DNA of 64,000 bases from Dictyobacter vulcani (GCF_008974265.1 NZ_BKZW01000001.1:496001-560000), one strand, 5' to 3'; shown: positions 36,104-45,812, counted from the stretch's first letter. Made by a program: numbers and translations. The notes: generated by a model from the letters alone, not told the origin.

Positions 36104-37453
36104 GTGCCTCCTTCTGCACACACAACAAGCCCACTTGAGCCAAAGATGATACGCCAGCACATTCGCACACTGATTCGTAGCCAGTATCGCCTGCATCCAC
36201 GAGAGGCAACACGTCAAACGCATGCGGTGCTCAATGAGATCTGGCAGTTTGTAGCGATAACGTCCATACAACTACAAGTGAATGAACAGCGGCAGGCTCT
36301 GCTGACGCTCAAGGCTGTCACGGATGTCTTGACCGAGCAATGGATGCATCTCAATGATATTCATGGTGAGGTCAGCGATTTCTTTCAGGAACTCACCAGG
36401 GTGTGGACCGAGACGGCGCTCCAGGTTGATCTGACGGCCACCGAGCGCAAACGTTGGGCGAAACAGATAACAAGCTGGCAAACACGACTTGCCGACTGGC
36501 ATAGCATACATGAAGCATTTGCGGTTCCTCAGGCAGCTCTTCGTGAAGGCTGGGATCATGTTCCACTTCAACGTATCTTACAAGGAACAGCTCATCAAGA
36601 GCGAGCCTGGGATGGTGAGATTCCTGCCTATGCTCCTCACCTCACCCGAGCTCGACTCACCGTGTTGGAACAACAAGAGAGGTTTCAGGAATACCTGTAT
36701 CTGGCCAAAGCAGAAGGCCAGACCAGAGCGTATGTGACCATGCTCGTGCGACAGGGACAGATCTCGGAAGCGATCTCCTATGGACAGCACCATCTAACAA
36801 CAGTCGAGGACGCGCTGGCAGTGGCTCAGGCGTTATGGACGCATGGCGCGCGATCAGAAGGTCTTCAGATCGCCGATCTTGGCATCACCCTTGATGGCGA
36901 CCGCGTCCCGCTTGCCATCTGGCTGCGTGACCAATCCTGGCGCATAGGAGAACAGGCACAAGCACTGAAAGCAGGCGAGGTTGCCTTTCAGGGCGAGCCG
37001 ACGCTGAAGCATTATCTCCACCTCGCCCATATCGCCGGAACCCAATGGCCCCAATACCGTGCCAGACTCCTGGATAGTGCACGCCAGGCTCCTTCTACCA
37101 CCGATGCGCACGGCTTACTCCAGATCTTCTTACATGAGCATCTCTTTGAGGATGCCATTGCTGTGCTGAAAACGGATCGGCGGCACACGCTGGTTGCACT
37201 GGTCGTAGACGCCGCACTCAAAGAGCAGACCGTCCTGGAATGGGTTGTCCAGGCGTGCCGCCAGCAAGCCGAACATATTATGAATGGAGCCAAAGCCTCT
37301 TACTATCAGGCCGCAGCCAACTGGCTCACGAAAGCACGGACAGCCTATCACCTTTTAGGACAAGATGACACATGGCACGTCTACCTCGCTGATCTGGTAG
37401 AACGGCACCAACACAAGTCAAAATTACGGCCACTCTTGATAGCATTAGCATGA
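36104..37453 (+). CDS. SWIM-protein C-terminal repeat region without the SWIM finger
   Basis: 449 residues. The sequence matches the helical-repeat C-terminal region of Ktedonobacterial/cyanobacterial SWIM zinc-finger proteins (DIHGEVSDFFQELTRVWTET, FQEYLYLAKAEGQTRAYVTM, FLHEHLFEDAIAVL, KASYYQAAANWLTKARTAYH, KSKLRPLL). The CxCx(n)CxH SWIM motif that normally lies N-terminal is absent; this gene starts with GTG at 36104 after AAGGAGAG. It may work as a separate scaffold or be derived from a truncated SWIM gene. No SWIM coding sequence is seen immediately upstream. Confidence 0.7.
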   Translation: MPPSAHTTSPLEPKMIRQHIRTLIRSQYRLHPREATRQTHAVLNEIWQFVAITSIQLQVNEQRQALLTLKAVTDVLTEQWMHLNDIHGEVSDFFQELTRVWTETALQVDLTATERKRWAKQITSWQTRLADWHSIHEAFAVPQAALREGWDHVPLQRILQGTAHQERAWDGEIPAYAPHLTRARLTVLEQQERFQEYLYLAKAEGQTRAYVTMLVRQGQISEAISYGQHHLTTVEDALAVAQALWTHGARSEGLQIADLGITLDGDRVPLAIWLRDQSWRIGEQAQALKAGEVAFQGEPTLKHYLHLAHIAGTQWPQYRARLLDSARQAPSTTDAHGLLQIFLHEHLFEDAIAVLKTDRRHTLVALVVDAALKEQTVLEWVVQACRQQAEHIMNGAKASYYQAAANWLTKARTAYHLLGQDDTWHVYLADLVERHQHKSKLRPLLIALA

Positions 37454-37501
37454 ATGTAGATATGTTCTCACCATAGGTTCAAAGATGAGAGGAGTCACAC
37501 C

Positions 37502-37732
37502 CATGGATACCTACAACCAGGACAAAATAGACGAAGTAGTCCTCGCCCTGCTACAACTGACGCTCTATGATTCCTACCGCGCCTGGAAAGGTGTGATTTG
37601 ACAACTGATTTGGATCTGCCCACGGATTGCGCAACGAGGTAGTAGCAAGAGAGTGACAGCTTGCTGACCGACCGTTCCTCAATGTTAAGCATATTTGCAG
37701 AGAAGCGGCGATATGGTAGACTTTTCTGAAAA
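37502..37732 (+). pseudogene. Fragment of a DUF6429-like gene
   Basis: ATG 37502, after AGAGGAG, starts MDTYNQDKIDEVVLALLQLT and reaches YDSYRAWKGVI, the conserved beginning of DUF6429 proteins, then meets a TGA where family members continue with a Trp-Asp segment. A later frame (DSLLTDRSSMLSIFAEK) resembles the C-terminal LTDEG region. Internal sequence is lost. Confidence 0.5.
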
Positions 37733-37759
37733 CACCTCACTTTGAGAAAAGAGAAACCC

Positions 37760-38506
37760 ATGAGCGAAACGAAGACCTTTCACACTCCTCTGGCAGTCAT
37801 TGCCGATATCCATGGGAATCGTTGGGCCCTGGAAGCGGTCTTGCAGGATATTGATCGCCGAGGCATCCAACAGATCGTGAATCTGGGAGATCACCTGACA
37901 GGCCCGCTCGATCCCGCGGGCACCGCCGACCTGCTCATCGCCCGCACGATGGTGAACGTTTGCGGCAACGACGATCGCGAGCTGTTTCTACCGCAGGAAA
38001 AACGCTCGTTCTCCCAAAACTACACCTGCACCCAACTCAACCCAGCTCATTTTGCCTGGCTGCACTCCTTGCCGGACACAACCATTGTTGCCGATGAGCT
38101 CTTTGTCTGCCACGGTGACCTCTTTGATGCGCCGTATCTCCTTGAAGATGTCACTCCTTCTGGTGTCTTTTTGAGAAGCACTTCAGCCATCGTGACCAGC
38201 GTTGCTGAGATTGCCCAATCCGTTATCCTCAGTGGACATAGCCACATCCCGCGCACGGTTTCCCTCCCGCAAGGAAAGCTCCTCATTAACCCTGGGAGCA
38301 TTGGAATGCCGGCCTACTCGATGGAGACATATGGTATGGAATCCGGCAGCCCTCATGCTCGTTATGCGCTTTTGTATCAGAACCAGTATGGGTGGCAGGT
38401 GGAGCATATCCAGGTGTCGTACGCGTGGGAGCAGGCAGCGCAAGTCGCACGTGGCAATCAGCGTGCTGATTGGGCACAGTGGCTGACCACAGGCCGAGCG
38501 CGCTAA
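37760..38506 (+). CDS. Metallophosphoesterase (YfcE/MJ0936-like)
   Basis: 248 residues. Calcineurin-like metal-binding motifs in order: VIADIHGNRWALEAVL, NLGDHLTGP, VCGNDDREL, FVCHGDLFD, ILSGHSHIPRTV and LINPGSIGMP. It hydrolyses phosphomono- or diesters; the substrate cannot be told. Start ATG at 37760 (an in-frame TTG at 37742 is less likely). Cytoplasmic. Confidence 0.93.
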   Translation: MSETKTFHTPLAVIADIHGNRWALEAVLQDIDRRGIQQIVNLGDHLTGPLDPAGTADLLIARTMVNVCGNDDRELFLPQEKRSFSQNYTCTQLNPAHFAWLHSLPDTTIVADELFVCHGDLFDAPYLLEDVTPSGVFLRSTSAIVTSVAEIAQSVILSGHSHIPRTVSLPQGKLLINPGSIGMPAYSMETYGMESGSPHARYALLYQNQYGWQVEHIQVSYAWEQAAQVARGNQRADWAQWLTTGRAR

Positions 38507-38653
38507 TCCGCAGCAATCCGCCTCATTCGCTTCGCACGCCTATTGTTTACAGACGGAGGAAAGCAGCAAAGCGTTTGTCATGCCAAAGAGGTGAAGATTG
38601 GTTGGTGGCGAGAGCGTACGCAATCCGTGGGTAAATGATATTTCCTGCGTGCT

Positions 38654-39185
38654 TCACTTCCCCAGTGGGAGCGTTTTGTAAAAGATGATAGTGCTGTCAA
38701 GCGTCCCGTTCGCGCTTCGCGCATACGCTGGAATGATGCCAACTTCGCAATACCCTAACGTGCGATAGAGCCGCTCGGCGCTGTCTCCCTCGCGCGTATC
38801 GAGCACGAGTAACGTTCGCTCACCGTCACGAGCCACCTGCTCAACCGCATGCATGAGCGCTCGCCCAACCCCTCTCCGACGTTGACTGGAGAGGACAAAG
38901 AGTTTCTGCACTTCTGCCCGATGCTTTGCATTCGGTTTCGTCGCCAATGACAGTTGGACCGAGCCAACGATTTGACCTGCGTCGCATGCTACGAGAAGCA
39001 CGCAGGTGCCCTGGGCTACTCGTCCTCCAGTAGTGCTGCGCATCCTCTATGTTCAAGGGCGGCAGAAAGCCAACCGAGGCTCCACTGGCGACAGTATCCT
39101 GCAGCAGACGGATCAGTTGAGGGAGAACGGCCGGTTCCTCTTCGGGAGGAACGCTTTTGATGGAGGGTACGAGTGAATCACGCAT
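38654..39185 (-). pseudogene. GNAT acetyltransferase, frameshifted
   Basis: The N-terminal part (MRDSLVPSIKSVPPEEEPAV from 39185, to DAQHYWR) and the GNAT core (GTCVLLVACDAGQIVGSVQL, EVQKLFVLSSQRRRGVGRAL, TREGDSAERLYRTLGYCEVG, IIFYKTL) are in different frames, joined near 39030. The net change is +1 or -2 and does not fall in a G run. The acetyl-CoA loop QRRRGVGRA is intact. Similar proteins are single genes of about 175 residues. Confidence 0.8.
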
Positions 39186-39510
39186 CGTTTCGCGTTGTTC
39201 CTTCCTTGTCTTGAGAAAACTCCTTCCGCTATTGTAGCCGAAAGCCCAGGAATTCCACAAGGGCTATGTCCTCAGACGAGCTTGCCAGGAGCCTTCGTCT
39301 GCTTGAGTTTATCTCGTTGCGCATTCCGTGGGCAGATCCGAGATATGGGTCAAAACTCGTTTTTTGGCCTTAGAAGACGTGCAACCCCTACCAGCTTTAG
39401 CTTTGACAAGGCAGAAGCCTTGTGCTGGCGAACAACAGCCCGTCCGCTTTGAGGTGGGAGAACCCCAAGACAAAGAGAGTACGGAGAACTGTCCTTTTTC
39501 TGAGACAGTC

Positions 39511-39702
39511 ATGGAGCTTCAGTCAGCACAAATCCGAGCCACGGGAGTGGAGAAACTCCAGTGTCCGGCGTGCGGAGCAGCCAGAAAGGCGACGATTCGG
39601 GGAGAACTCGCTATCTATTCCCCTCACACGCCGCTGCGCATGACACGTGCGAACAAAGGCCCTCTGTGGATCAGGCAAGGGACAACCTGGACGAAAAGGT
39701 AG
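39511..39702 (+). CDS. Hypothetical protein with one CxxC motif
   Basis: At least 63 residues from ATG 39511 (MELQSAQIRATGVEKLQCPA). CPAC precedes GAARKATIRGELAIYSPHTP, then LWIRQGTTW. It resembles small Ktedonobacterial proteins with an N-terminal half zinc ribbon. No good ribosome-binding site is seen; the frame is open back to 39328, so a longer form is possible. Confidence 0.45.
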   Translation: MELQSAQIRATGVEKLQCPACGAARKATIRGELAIYSPHTPLRMTRANKGPLWIRQGTTWTKR

Positions 39703-39768
39703 CGAGGAGCGTATACTGCGCTCCTCGCTCGTTTGGGATGCAAAAACGAACCAGTTCTCAACCACCCA

Positions 39769-40437
39769 TTAGGGCACAAACCGTTTCCAATGGCCTTCGG
39801 AGACAACTTCGACGACGCCATCAACCACTTGTATGGCGGTTTGATCGTCAATCGCGTAGGCCGGCACCGGCATGCCGGCGGCCCATCTTTCTGCGTCGGC
39901 CATGGTGTTTTCCGGCAGATCCTCGTGATCTAGGTGCGGGAATATCGAGAAATCAACTATGCCCAGCGTTCTATCGCCACCGGCGGGCGACTTCCACCCG
40001 ACGAAGTCCTCTCCAATTCTGGGGGCCATCACCATGCTCCCGGCGCTCAGCCCCACCCAGACCGTCTCGGGAAGCTCCGGTAAGAGGTCCGCCAGCCCGG
40101 ACTGCCGCATCCAGTGGCACAGATACAGCGCATCGCCGCCGTTCACCAGCAGGACGTCTGCCTCTCGGACCCAGGGGACCCAGCGCTCTTCACCGATGCT
40201 GGGCAACGCGGTGAGCTCCAGCACGCCCAAGGACTTCCAACCCAGCTCGCACATGGGTGTGGAGGACTGACCAGTGATGAAACGCCATGCCCCACCAGGA
40301 CTGCCCGTGGGGTGCCCGTACCCCGCAGTGGGGATGCAGAGGGCGCTGGACTCGGCAATGGGTTTGCCCAGCAGATCAACCAGAGCGTTACGAATGCTGT
40401 CGTTTTTGATGCCAGCCGAGGTGAGCAGCAATTTCAT
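39769..40437 (-). CDS. Type 1 glutamine amidotransferase-like / peptidase S51 family protein
   Basis: 222 residues. MKLLLTSAGI at the start, VLLVNGGDALYLCHWM, the nucleophile elbow WVGLSAGSMVMAPRIG with Ser, and IFPHLDHEDLPENTMADAE with the His region, as in dipeptidase E and cyanophycinase relatives. A cytoplasmic hydrolase; the substrate is likely an Asp-containing dipeptide, by analogy only. Start ATG at 40437 after AAGGAG. Confidence 0.9.
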   Translation of the reverse strand: MKLLLTSAGIKNDSIRNALVDLLGKPIAESSALCIPTAGYGHPTGSPGGAWRFITGQSSTPMCELGWKSLGVLELTALPSIGEERWVPWVREADVLLVNGGDALYLCHWMRQSGLADLLPELPETVWVGLSAGSMVMAPRIGEDFVGWKSPAGGDRTLGIVDFSIFPHLDHEDLPENTMADAERWAAGMPVPAYAIDDQTAIQVVDGVVEVVSEGHWKRFVP

Positions 40438-40799
40438 TAAGTGGTTCTCCTTGCCAATTGAATGGGAGCCGCAAGGCTCCTCTAATCCCTCTCTTTGAGA
40501 CGGAAATCGGGCGTTCCGCAGCGCTTACGCGTTGGTCGTCTGATCAGGCGAGCGCGTCTAGTGGTGCCCCTGAAGAAGTTTAGCATACGAATCTACAAAA
40601 GAACTTCTCCAATCTTGCTCTCCTTGTCATGCAGGGCTGCCGCCGCGCATTCCAAAACACGGTCTCAGAAGCAGAGTTGCGTGTGTATTTCCAGTATTCT
40701 GTACCATTTCTCTCGATACAGAGCGGTTTCTCCAGAACTTCAGCGATCCATTCCTGGGTTTCGCGCTGATTTCCTGGGTTTCACCCAAAATTTTGTAGC

Positions 40800-40966
40800 A
40801 GTTTGGCCCAATTTACTATTACCAGGATATCGATCTGCCCAAAGCGTTGGATCGTCTGATCGACAACCTGTTCGCAAGCTTGTGGGTCAGTCACATCTGC
40901 AATCGCTCGCCCTACTCCTCGTCCCGCTCCTGTAACAATCGCAATTTTGCCATCTAACCTTCCCAT
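40800..40966 (-). pseudogene. Short-chain dehydrogenase remnant with internal deletion
   Basis: MGRLDGKIAIVTGAGRGVGR (the Rossmann GxxxGxG motif) and AIA are followed at once by DVTDPQACEQVVDQTIQRFG and QIDILV. About 40 codons that normally lie between are missing, and the catalytic Tyr/Lys region is absent. The deletion keeps the frame. Confidence 0.8.
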
Positions 40967-41021
40967 ATCCGTTTTCCTTTCGTTCTTCTGCTGGTTACGT
41001 ACGTGTCTGAGCGCCTCTCGT

Positions 41022-41225
41022 TCATGCCAGTTTCTCAACCGGAAACTGGATCTCGGTCAGCGCATCGTCCAGATTTTCGCCCCGGCGCAGGCGAAGCTTG
41101 CGCCGTGATCCAACAATGGTGTAGGCATTATTTTCCATCCAGATTCCCAGCGCGTGATAGGCCGACAGCGCAAGCGTTCCGATGAGAGTCCACTGCGAGG
41201 GACTCGACCTTCTTGAAGCAAGCAT
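41022..41225 (-). pseudogene. GyrI-like effector-binding domain remnant
   Basis: 67 codons. The end YHALGIWMENNAYTIVGSRR, ENLDDALTEIQFPVEK is the conserved C-terminus of GyrI-like/AraC effector-binding domains. The start MLASRRSSPSQWTL follows a good AGGAG site, but about 90 N-terminal residues of the domain are missing, so an internal deletion fused start and end. Confidence 0.6.
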
Positions 41226-41241
41226 ACTATCTCCTGTCTTT

Positions 41242-41793
41242 TTACGTCCCAGCTATTACGGGGAGATGGAAGACATCGGCACTTGCTTGAGCACGTTCGC
41301 TCGACTCAAAAAGAGTGATACCAGCGACGCGATCTCCAGAGACAACGAGATCGCTCACCATATGAAAGCCTGCTTTCCTGATACCACGACCCGATGCTTC
41401 GTTGTCGGGCAGATATCCAATCCAAAAGCGCTGAACAAACCGTTCCTGATGAATGATGTCCTGGAGCAGATGAGGATAGATGCCACGACCACGCCACTCT
41501 GGAAAGGTCTGAAAATTATAGAGATAGCTATTTCCAGAGGGAATGGCAAAGGACAACTGAAGCGCCGAAATGCTTCCTTGTTGCGTTGCCATCCACCCAT
41601 AGGCAACGGGAACCTCGCCCATGAAAGCGAGATAGCACCGATTCCCCATCTGAAAACGGGTGGCGATGGCTTGCGGAGAATGATTGGAAAGGCGTGCGAC
41701 CAATTGTGTATCCGTCGAGAGGTGGGCGGAGAATATTGGGAGAGGCGAAAGACAGGGTAAGGAATCTCCCCGCCACCAGGTTGCGAACGTCAT
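41242..41793 (-). CDS. GNAT family acetyltransferase
   Basis: 183 residues. Beta strands around CYLAFMGEVPVAYGWMATQQ, SYLYNFQTFPEWRGRGIYPH with the RGRGI acetyl-CoA loop, LLQDIIHQE, and ASGRGIRKAGFHMVSDLVVS. Start ATG at 41793 after AAGGAGGT at a slightly long spacing. Substrate unknown. Frame intact. Confidence 0.85.
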   Translation of the reverse strand: MTFATWWRGDSLPCLSPLPIFSAHLSTDTQLVARLSNHSPQAIATRFQMGNRCYLAFMGEVPVAYGWMATQQGSISALQLSFAIPSGNSYLYNFQTFPEWRGRGIYPHLLQDIIHQERFVQRFWIGYLPDNEASGRGIRKAGFHMVSDLVVSGDRVAGITLFESSERAQASADVFHLPVIAGT

Positions 41794-42900
41794 AAAAATA
41801 GATTACCTCCTTATACAACGTTTCTAGCATACTCGCTTTTCCCTCTCAAAAACAACCAGGGTGTTACCGTTTTGTGCTGAGGACAGAGAAACAATACAAC
41901 CGTGTTCCCAATCGCGGCGCTCCCAAAAGTCGCGCTGTCGTCGATCAGATGCGCCATTTGTTCTTTTCCTGTGCCTCCCTGGTGGGATGTACTTATCTCC
42001 GACAAGCTGGCAGGATGAAAAGAACGGCCTTGTCAATGGGATCTCTGATTGCGCACCTGTTGTGGTAATGAATTGTGTGAAAAAAAAACCACGAAATCGA
42101 GATCTGCCGAAAATTGGGCAACCAATCAAACCGCTTCACAGGCCTGTGGAGAAAAAAAGAGAGCAAAAAAGTGGACAGGGGCATTTCCAGCATCTACCCT
42201 GGCTGTTCGCAGTACCTGGATCAGATTTCCGGAGAAGAAAGGTGAAGACATCCAACAGTTTTCATCTCACCTACTCCACCCTGCCTATTGGTTGCCCCTT
42301 CACTCCAGGGTCTTTTTTTGTAGAATTGAAATGAAGAGAAAAAATAAAAAAGCAGATGAACAATCTGCCCCAGCAGGAATGCTACCGCAGTAGAGGTGCT
42401 GTCCCTCAGTAATTTTCAAAGAGGAGAGCAGCTCTACAAGCATGATCAAGGCAATATACCTATTGTTCCCTGATCATGAACTGAAATGAGGATTGCAGGG
42501 CCTTCATAGATCCAATGAAAGAACTCTCCTGATGATCAGTAAAACCTGTTTGTTTTTGGATATCGAGTATGAGCAACAAAAAAGTATTGCTACGTCTGAA
42601 ACGAGCTCCGTACAGAGTTGTTCCGTACATTGTCGGTCTTTTGATGGACCATGGCAGGACATAGACTATCTCGAGCGAAATGTACACGTGAATGATGGAC
42701 ATGTACATGCTTTCAATGGACGTGTCCAGCAAAAATCTGTACAACAGAAAGGCTTCTAGCCCTTTGGCTAAAAGGCCATCTCATTGCACATCTCAAAGAG
42801 TAAATCTGTAGTTCCACAGATGAAAATAGGCAGCACTCGGAATGTTACCTCAACATTAGCAGTCTTTTTTCAAGTAAAATGTCTCTCTATTTTCCTCTAT
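41794..42900. other. Long gap without a confident gene
   Basis: About 1.1 kb. Open frames are short and of unlikely composition. A run of related words around 42680-42730 (ATGTACACGTG, GGACATGTACATG, GGACGTGTCC) hints at decayed coding or binding-site repeats. A 20-codon Lys-rich frame (MKRKNKKADEQ) ends at 42393. Confidence 0.35.
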
Positions 42901-43560
42901 CTACCGGTCTTCCGTTAGAGATTTACGTGCAAGTAATTGAACAGCCTGGGAGTGGTTTCCGTTCATCGTTACTACCTCTACCTTTTCAGTAGCCAGGAGT
43001 TCACAACTTGATACCAAAGAGCCTAGCCATTCCATAGGATGATGGCGACAGACGGCTCCATCTCCCGTTTCAAACACTCCATATACGCCATATTTTTGCT
43101 GAAAGAGGTCGTAGCGATCTCGATTACGTTCGTCACCCTGCAACTCAAGATCACTGATATACAATATACCACCGGGCTTTAACACACGAATGAGTTCATC
43201 AATCAGCACATGCTGATCCTCATCATGAGGAATACATGTCAGCACAGCAAACAAAAAAACGGCATCAAAAGATTCCTCTGTATATGGGAGCAACGGAGAA
43301 TGAATCACTTGAAAGGAAAGGTGAGGAAAAGATTGTTGACCTCAGTGAATCAGCTGAGTAGAAAAGTCCACTCCTTCTACGTTCAGATATCCATTTTCAT
43401 GCAACAGATTCATGACGCGCCCATAACCGCATCCATAGTCAAGAATGCGGCTCTGCGAGTCCAGCAAGCCATCAAGCCAGGAAAAATTTACGGGATGAGT
43501 AAACTTTTTGGTGGCGGCCACCTCATCCCAATACTCAACCTGATCATTAAAATGTAGCAA
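42901..43560 (-). pseudogene. SAM-dependent methyltransferase with one in-frame TGA
   Basis: 220 codons in a single frame: MLHFNDQVEYWDEVAATKKF, motif I RILDYGCGYGRVMNLLHENG, GVDFSTQLIH, then TGA (43344-43342), then GQQSFPHLSFQVIHSP, SFDAVFLFAVLTCIPHDEDQ and VLKPGGILYISDLE. Only the one stop interrupts it, where relatives usually have Arg or another residue. A CGA-to-TGA transition would explain it. The C-terminal half has no obvious start of its own. Confidence 0.85.
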
Positions 43561-43610
43561 GGCGGTCTCCTCAAAGAGTATGATGTGCTTATTGTAGCAT
43601 TATTTCACTA

Positions 43611-44464
43611 GGGTGTGTTTGCAAATCATAACCAAAGCAGAATAGAGGCAAGCGTGACCATAGCCAGGAAGTTGACTGCCCGCTTCTCATAGCGGGTGGC
43701 TACTCGCCGAAACTGCTTGAGACGATTGATCGTGCGTTCAACGCGGTTCCGCTTTTTATATACGGCTCGGTTAAATGGCCCGGTGCGCGTCTCGTCGCTG
43801 CGGCGGGGAATCGTGTAATCAATTCCTCGCTTTTTGAGGTACCGTCGGATCTTACGACTACTGTAGGCTTTGTCTCCCAGGACCCGCTTTGGCTGTAGCT
43901 TGGGACGGCCTCGTCCTGCTCGCTTGACAGCCCCTTGCTCCATCAGGCATTCGAATTTGGTCGTTTCATGGCGATGTCCTGCCGTAAGCACAACCGTCAT
44001 CGGTTTCCCTTGGCCTTCCACTCGCAAATGCACTTTCGTGCTGAAACCGCCTTGACTCTTGCCTAATGCTTCTTGATTTTGATCCCCCCTTTTGCTCCTG
44101 CTGCATGTTGGTGGGCACGAATCACGGTGCTATCAACGCTATGCGTTTCCCAATCAATGTGGCCTGCGGCATCGCTTTGTTGCTGCAGGGCTTGCAGGAC
44201 GTGTTGCCAGATTCCCGCCTTGACCCAGCGATAAAATCGGCTTGCCACGGTTCTCCACGGACCATATCGCTCGGGAAGATCTCTCCAAGGGGCTCCCGTC
44301 CGTAAAATCCAAAGAATGCCATTCAGAATCAGACGATGATCGTGTGCTGGACGACCCACATGGGGCTTTTGCGGCGGCAGCAAGGGGGCCAGCTTTTCCC
44401 ATTGCTCATCGCTCAATTCGCCTCTTCTCATACTCCTTTCTATCGGCTATTTGCAAACACGCCC
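43611..44464 (-). mobile_element. IS5-family (IS427-like group) insertion sequence, 854 bp
   Basis: Terminal repeats GGGTGTGTTTGCAAAT at the left and GGGCGTGTTTGCAAAT inverted at the right, flanked by TA (in the context CTAG on both sides). Two overlapping reading frames encode the transposase by frameshifting, as is usual for this group. Confidence 0.92.
43626..44431 (-). CDS. IS5-family transposase, OrfA-OrfB joined by -1 frameshifting
   Basis: OrfA starts at 44431 (RRGELSDEQWEKLAPLLPPQ) with ILWILRTGAPWRDLPERYGP and HSVDSTVIRAHQHAAGAKGG. OrfB carries the remaining DDE core: STKVHLRVEGQGKPMTVVLT, VLGDKAYSSRKIRRYLKKRG and KRNRVERTINRLKQFRR with the Glu. The switch occurs at GCA AAA GGG GGG A (44084-44094), an A4G6 slippery tract; a -1 shift joins ...AKGG to DQNQEALGKSQGG. 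Zero-frame reading ends 122 codons after the start. Confidence 0.92.
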
Positions 44465-44570
44465 TAGTACGGTACTCATCATAGGCTATCTCCATCACGA
44501 GAGAACGCCACACATGAGCAATTGAAGCAAGGTCTATAAAGTTGATCTTTCCTTAAAAATAAGGCAGCTA

Positions 44571-44606
44571 TGCCCTACTCCTTCCTGCCCTACTCCTCCC
44601 TGCCCC
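44571..44606 (+). repeat. Tandem TGCCCTACTCCTYCC repeats upstream of the actin-like operon
   Basis: TGCCCTACTCCTTCC at 44571-44585 and TGCCCTACTCCTCCC at 44586-44600, followed by a partial third unit TGCCCC. They lie about 125 bases before the actin-like gene, where ParR-binding centromere repeats lie in ParM systems. Only two full units are present, so the assignment is tentative. Confidence 0.4.
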
Positions 44607-44729
44607 TTTGCTGCCCGGTGCATCGGGTAGAGTAGAAACACACAACGTCCCAATTTGTCCGGTACAGACAATACTATTCAGCACATACATCTTTTCAGTA
44701 ACTGTAGTGATTTCAGAAAGGATACGTGT

Positions 44730-45812
44730 ATGCAACTGTCTTCCTATCCACGCTACTATGCAGGTTTTGAGGTTGGTTCTGGCATCGCTGGCCTCAAAGT
44801 TATCCCGGCCGATGGCCTTCCAATGAGTCAGGATCTTGTGACCCTTCCCAGCTTTCTTGCTGATGGGGACATTTCGCTCCTGCTCCAAAGTAGTGATAGT
44901 GATGCAACGCTTTCCTCGGTCCTCCAGCCTGGAGATTATGTGATGACCTGGCAGGACCGAACGTACTTTCCCGGCAATCTGCTCGCCCACGGCACCCATC
45001 TTGACAATGCTTTTAACGATGAACGCCGCTACTGGTCTGATCATGCGCAGATGTTACTCCTTTGTCTGGCCTGTATCCTCATTCCTGAACGCTGCTTTGA
45101 GCTTCGTCTGGTTACAGCCTTACCGGTCAGTCTCTATGAGAGGGAACGACGGCAACACGTTCGTCACGCCCTTTCGCAAACCTACCATTTTACCTTCAAT
45201 GGACGGGAGCGCGAGGTGGTGGTGCGCTGCGGCTATGTTGCCATGGAGGGACAAGGGATACTCATCCATTACGGAGATGAAACGAGTGAGCAAGCCGTCA
45301 TCGACATCGGTGAGCGTACAACCGATCTCGTTGCCGCATCTGGACAGCGTCTGCTTGGACGCCTCTGTAAAGGGGAGCAATTTGGAGTGGGACAACTGGT
45401 AGAAGATCTCCAACAGATGGGACGAACACATCGTCGAAAAATCACCACTGAGAAAGCACATGCCATTCTTCAGGCATATGCCCATCATCAGTGTTACCCC
45501 ACCATCACTATCAATGCCGGACAGATAACTGATGAGCTCATTACAGACACCATTGAACAATCCATCCAACGCATTGCTCGTCCGCTCTCATCATTTCTTG
45601 CTGGCACCTGGAATGTGGAAGAAGCCCCACCAGGATCGCAATTCGATACCATCTATCTTGGTGGCGGCGGCGCATACTACTTCGAACAGATTGTTCGTGC
45701 AACCCTCCAGGATTGTCATATCGTTACCATACCAGATCCACAAGACGCCAACATCTGCGGTTATGCCGATCTTGCCCTGGCTCTTGATGAAGAACGCTGG
45801 GAGGTCCAATAA
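44730..45812 (+). CDS. ParM/Alp-like bacterial actin homologue
   Basis: 360 residues from ATG 44730 after AGAAAGGAT. Actin-fold ATPase motifs: AGFEVGSGIAGLKV (phosphate 1, with Glu where Asp is usual), AVIDIGERTTDLVAASGQRL (phosphate 2) and FDTIYLGGGGAYYFEQIV (adenosine). Between them LRLVTALPVSLYERERRQHV and FNGREREVVV are typical of plasmid-segregation actins. It would form filaments that push apart DNA bound through a small adaptor. The next gene starts immediately after the stop. Confidence 0.8.
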   Translation: MQLSSYPRYYAGFEVGSGIAGLKVIPADGLPMSQDLVTLPSFLADGDISLLLQSSDSDATLSSVLQPGDYVMTWQDRTYFPGNLLAHGTHLDNAFNDERRYWSDHAQMLLLCLACILIPERCFELRLVTALPVSLYERERRQHVRHALSQTYHFTFNGREREVVVRCGYVAMEGQGILIHYGDETSEQAVIDIGERTTDLVAASGQRLLGRLCKGEQFGVGQLVEDLQQMGRTHRRKITTEKAHAILQAYAHHQCYPTITINAGQITDELITDTIEQSIQRIARPLSSFLAGTWNVEEAPPGSQFDTIYLGGGGAYYFEQIVRATLQDCHIVTIPDPQDANICGYADLALALDEERWEVQ

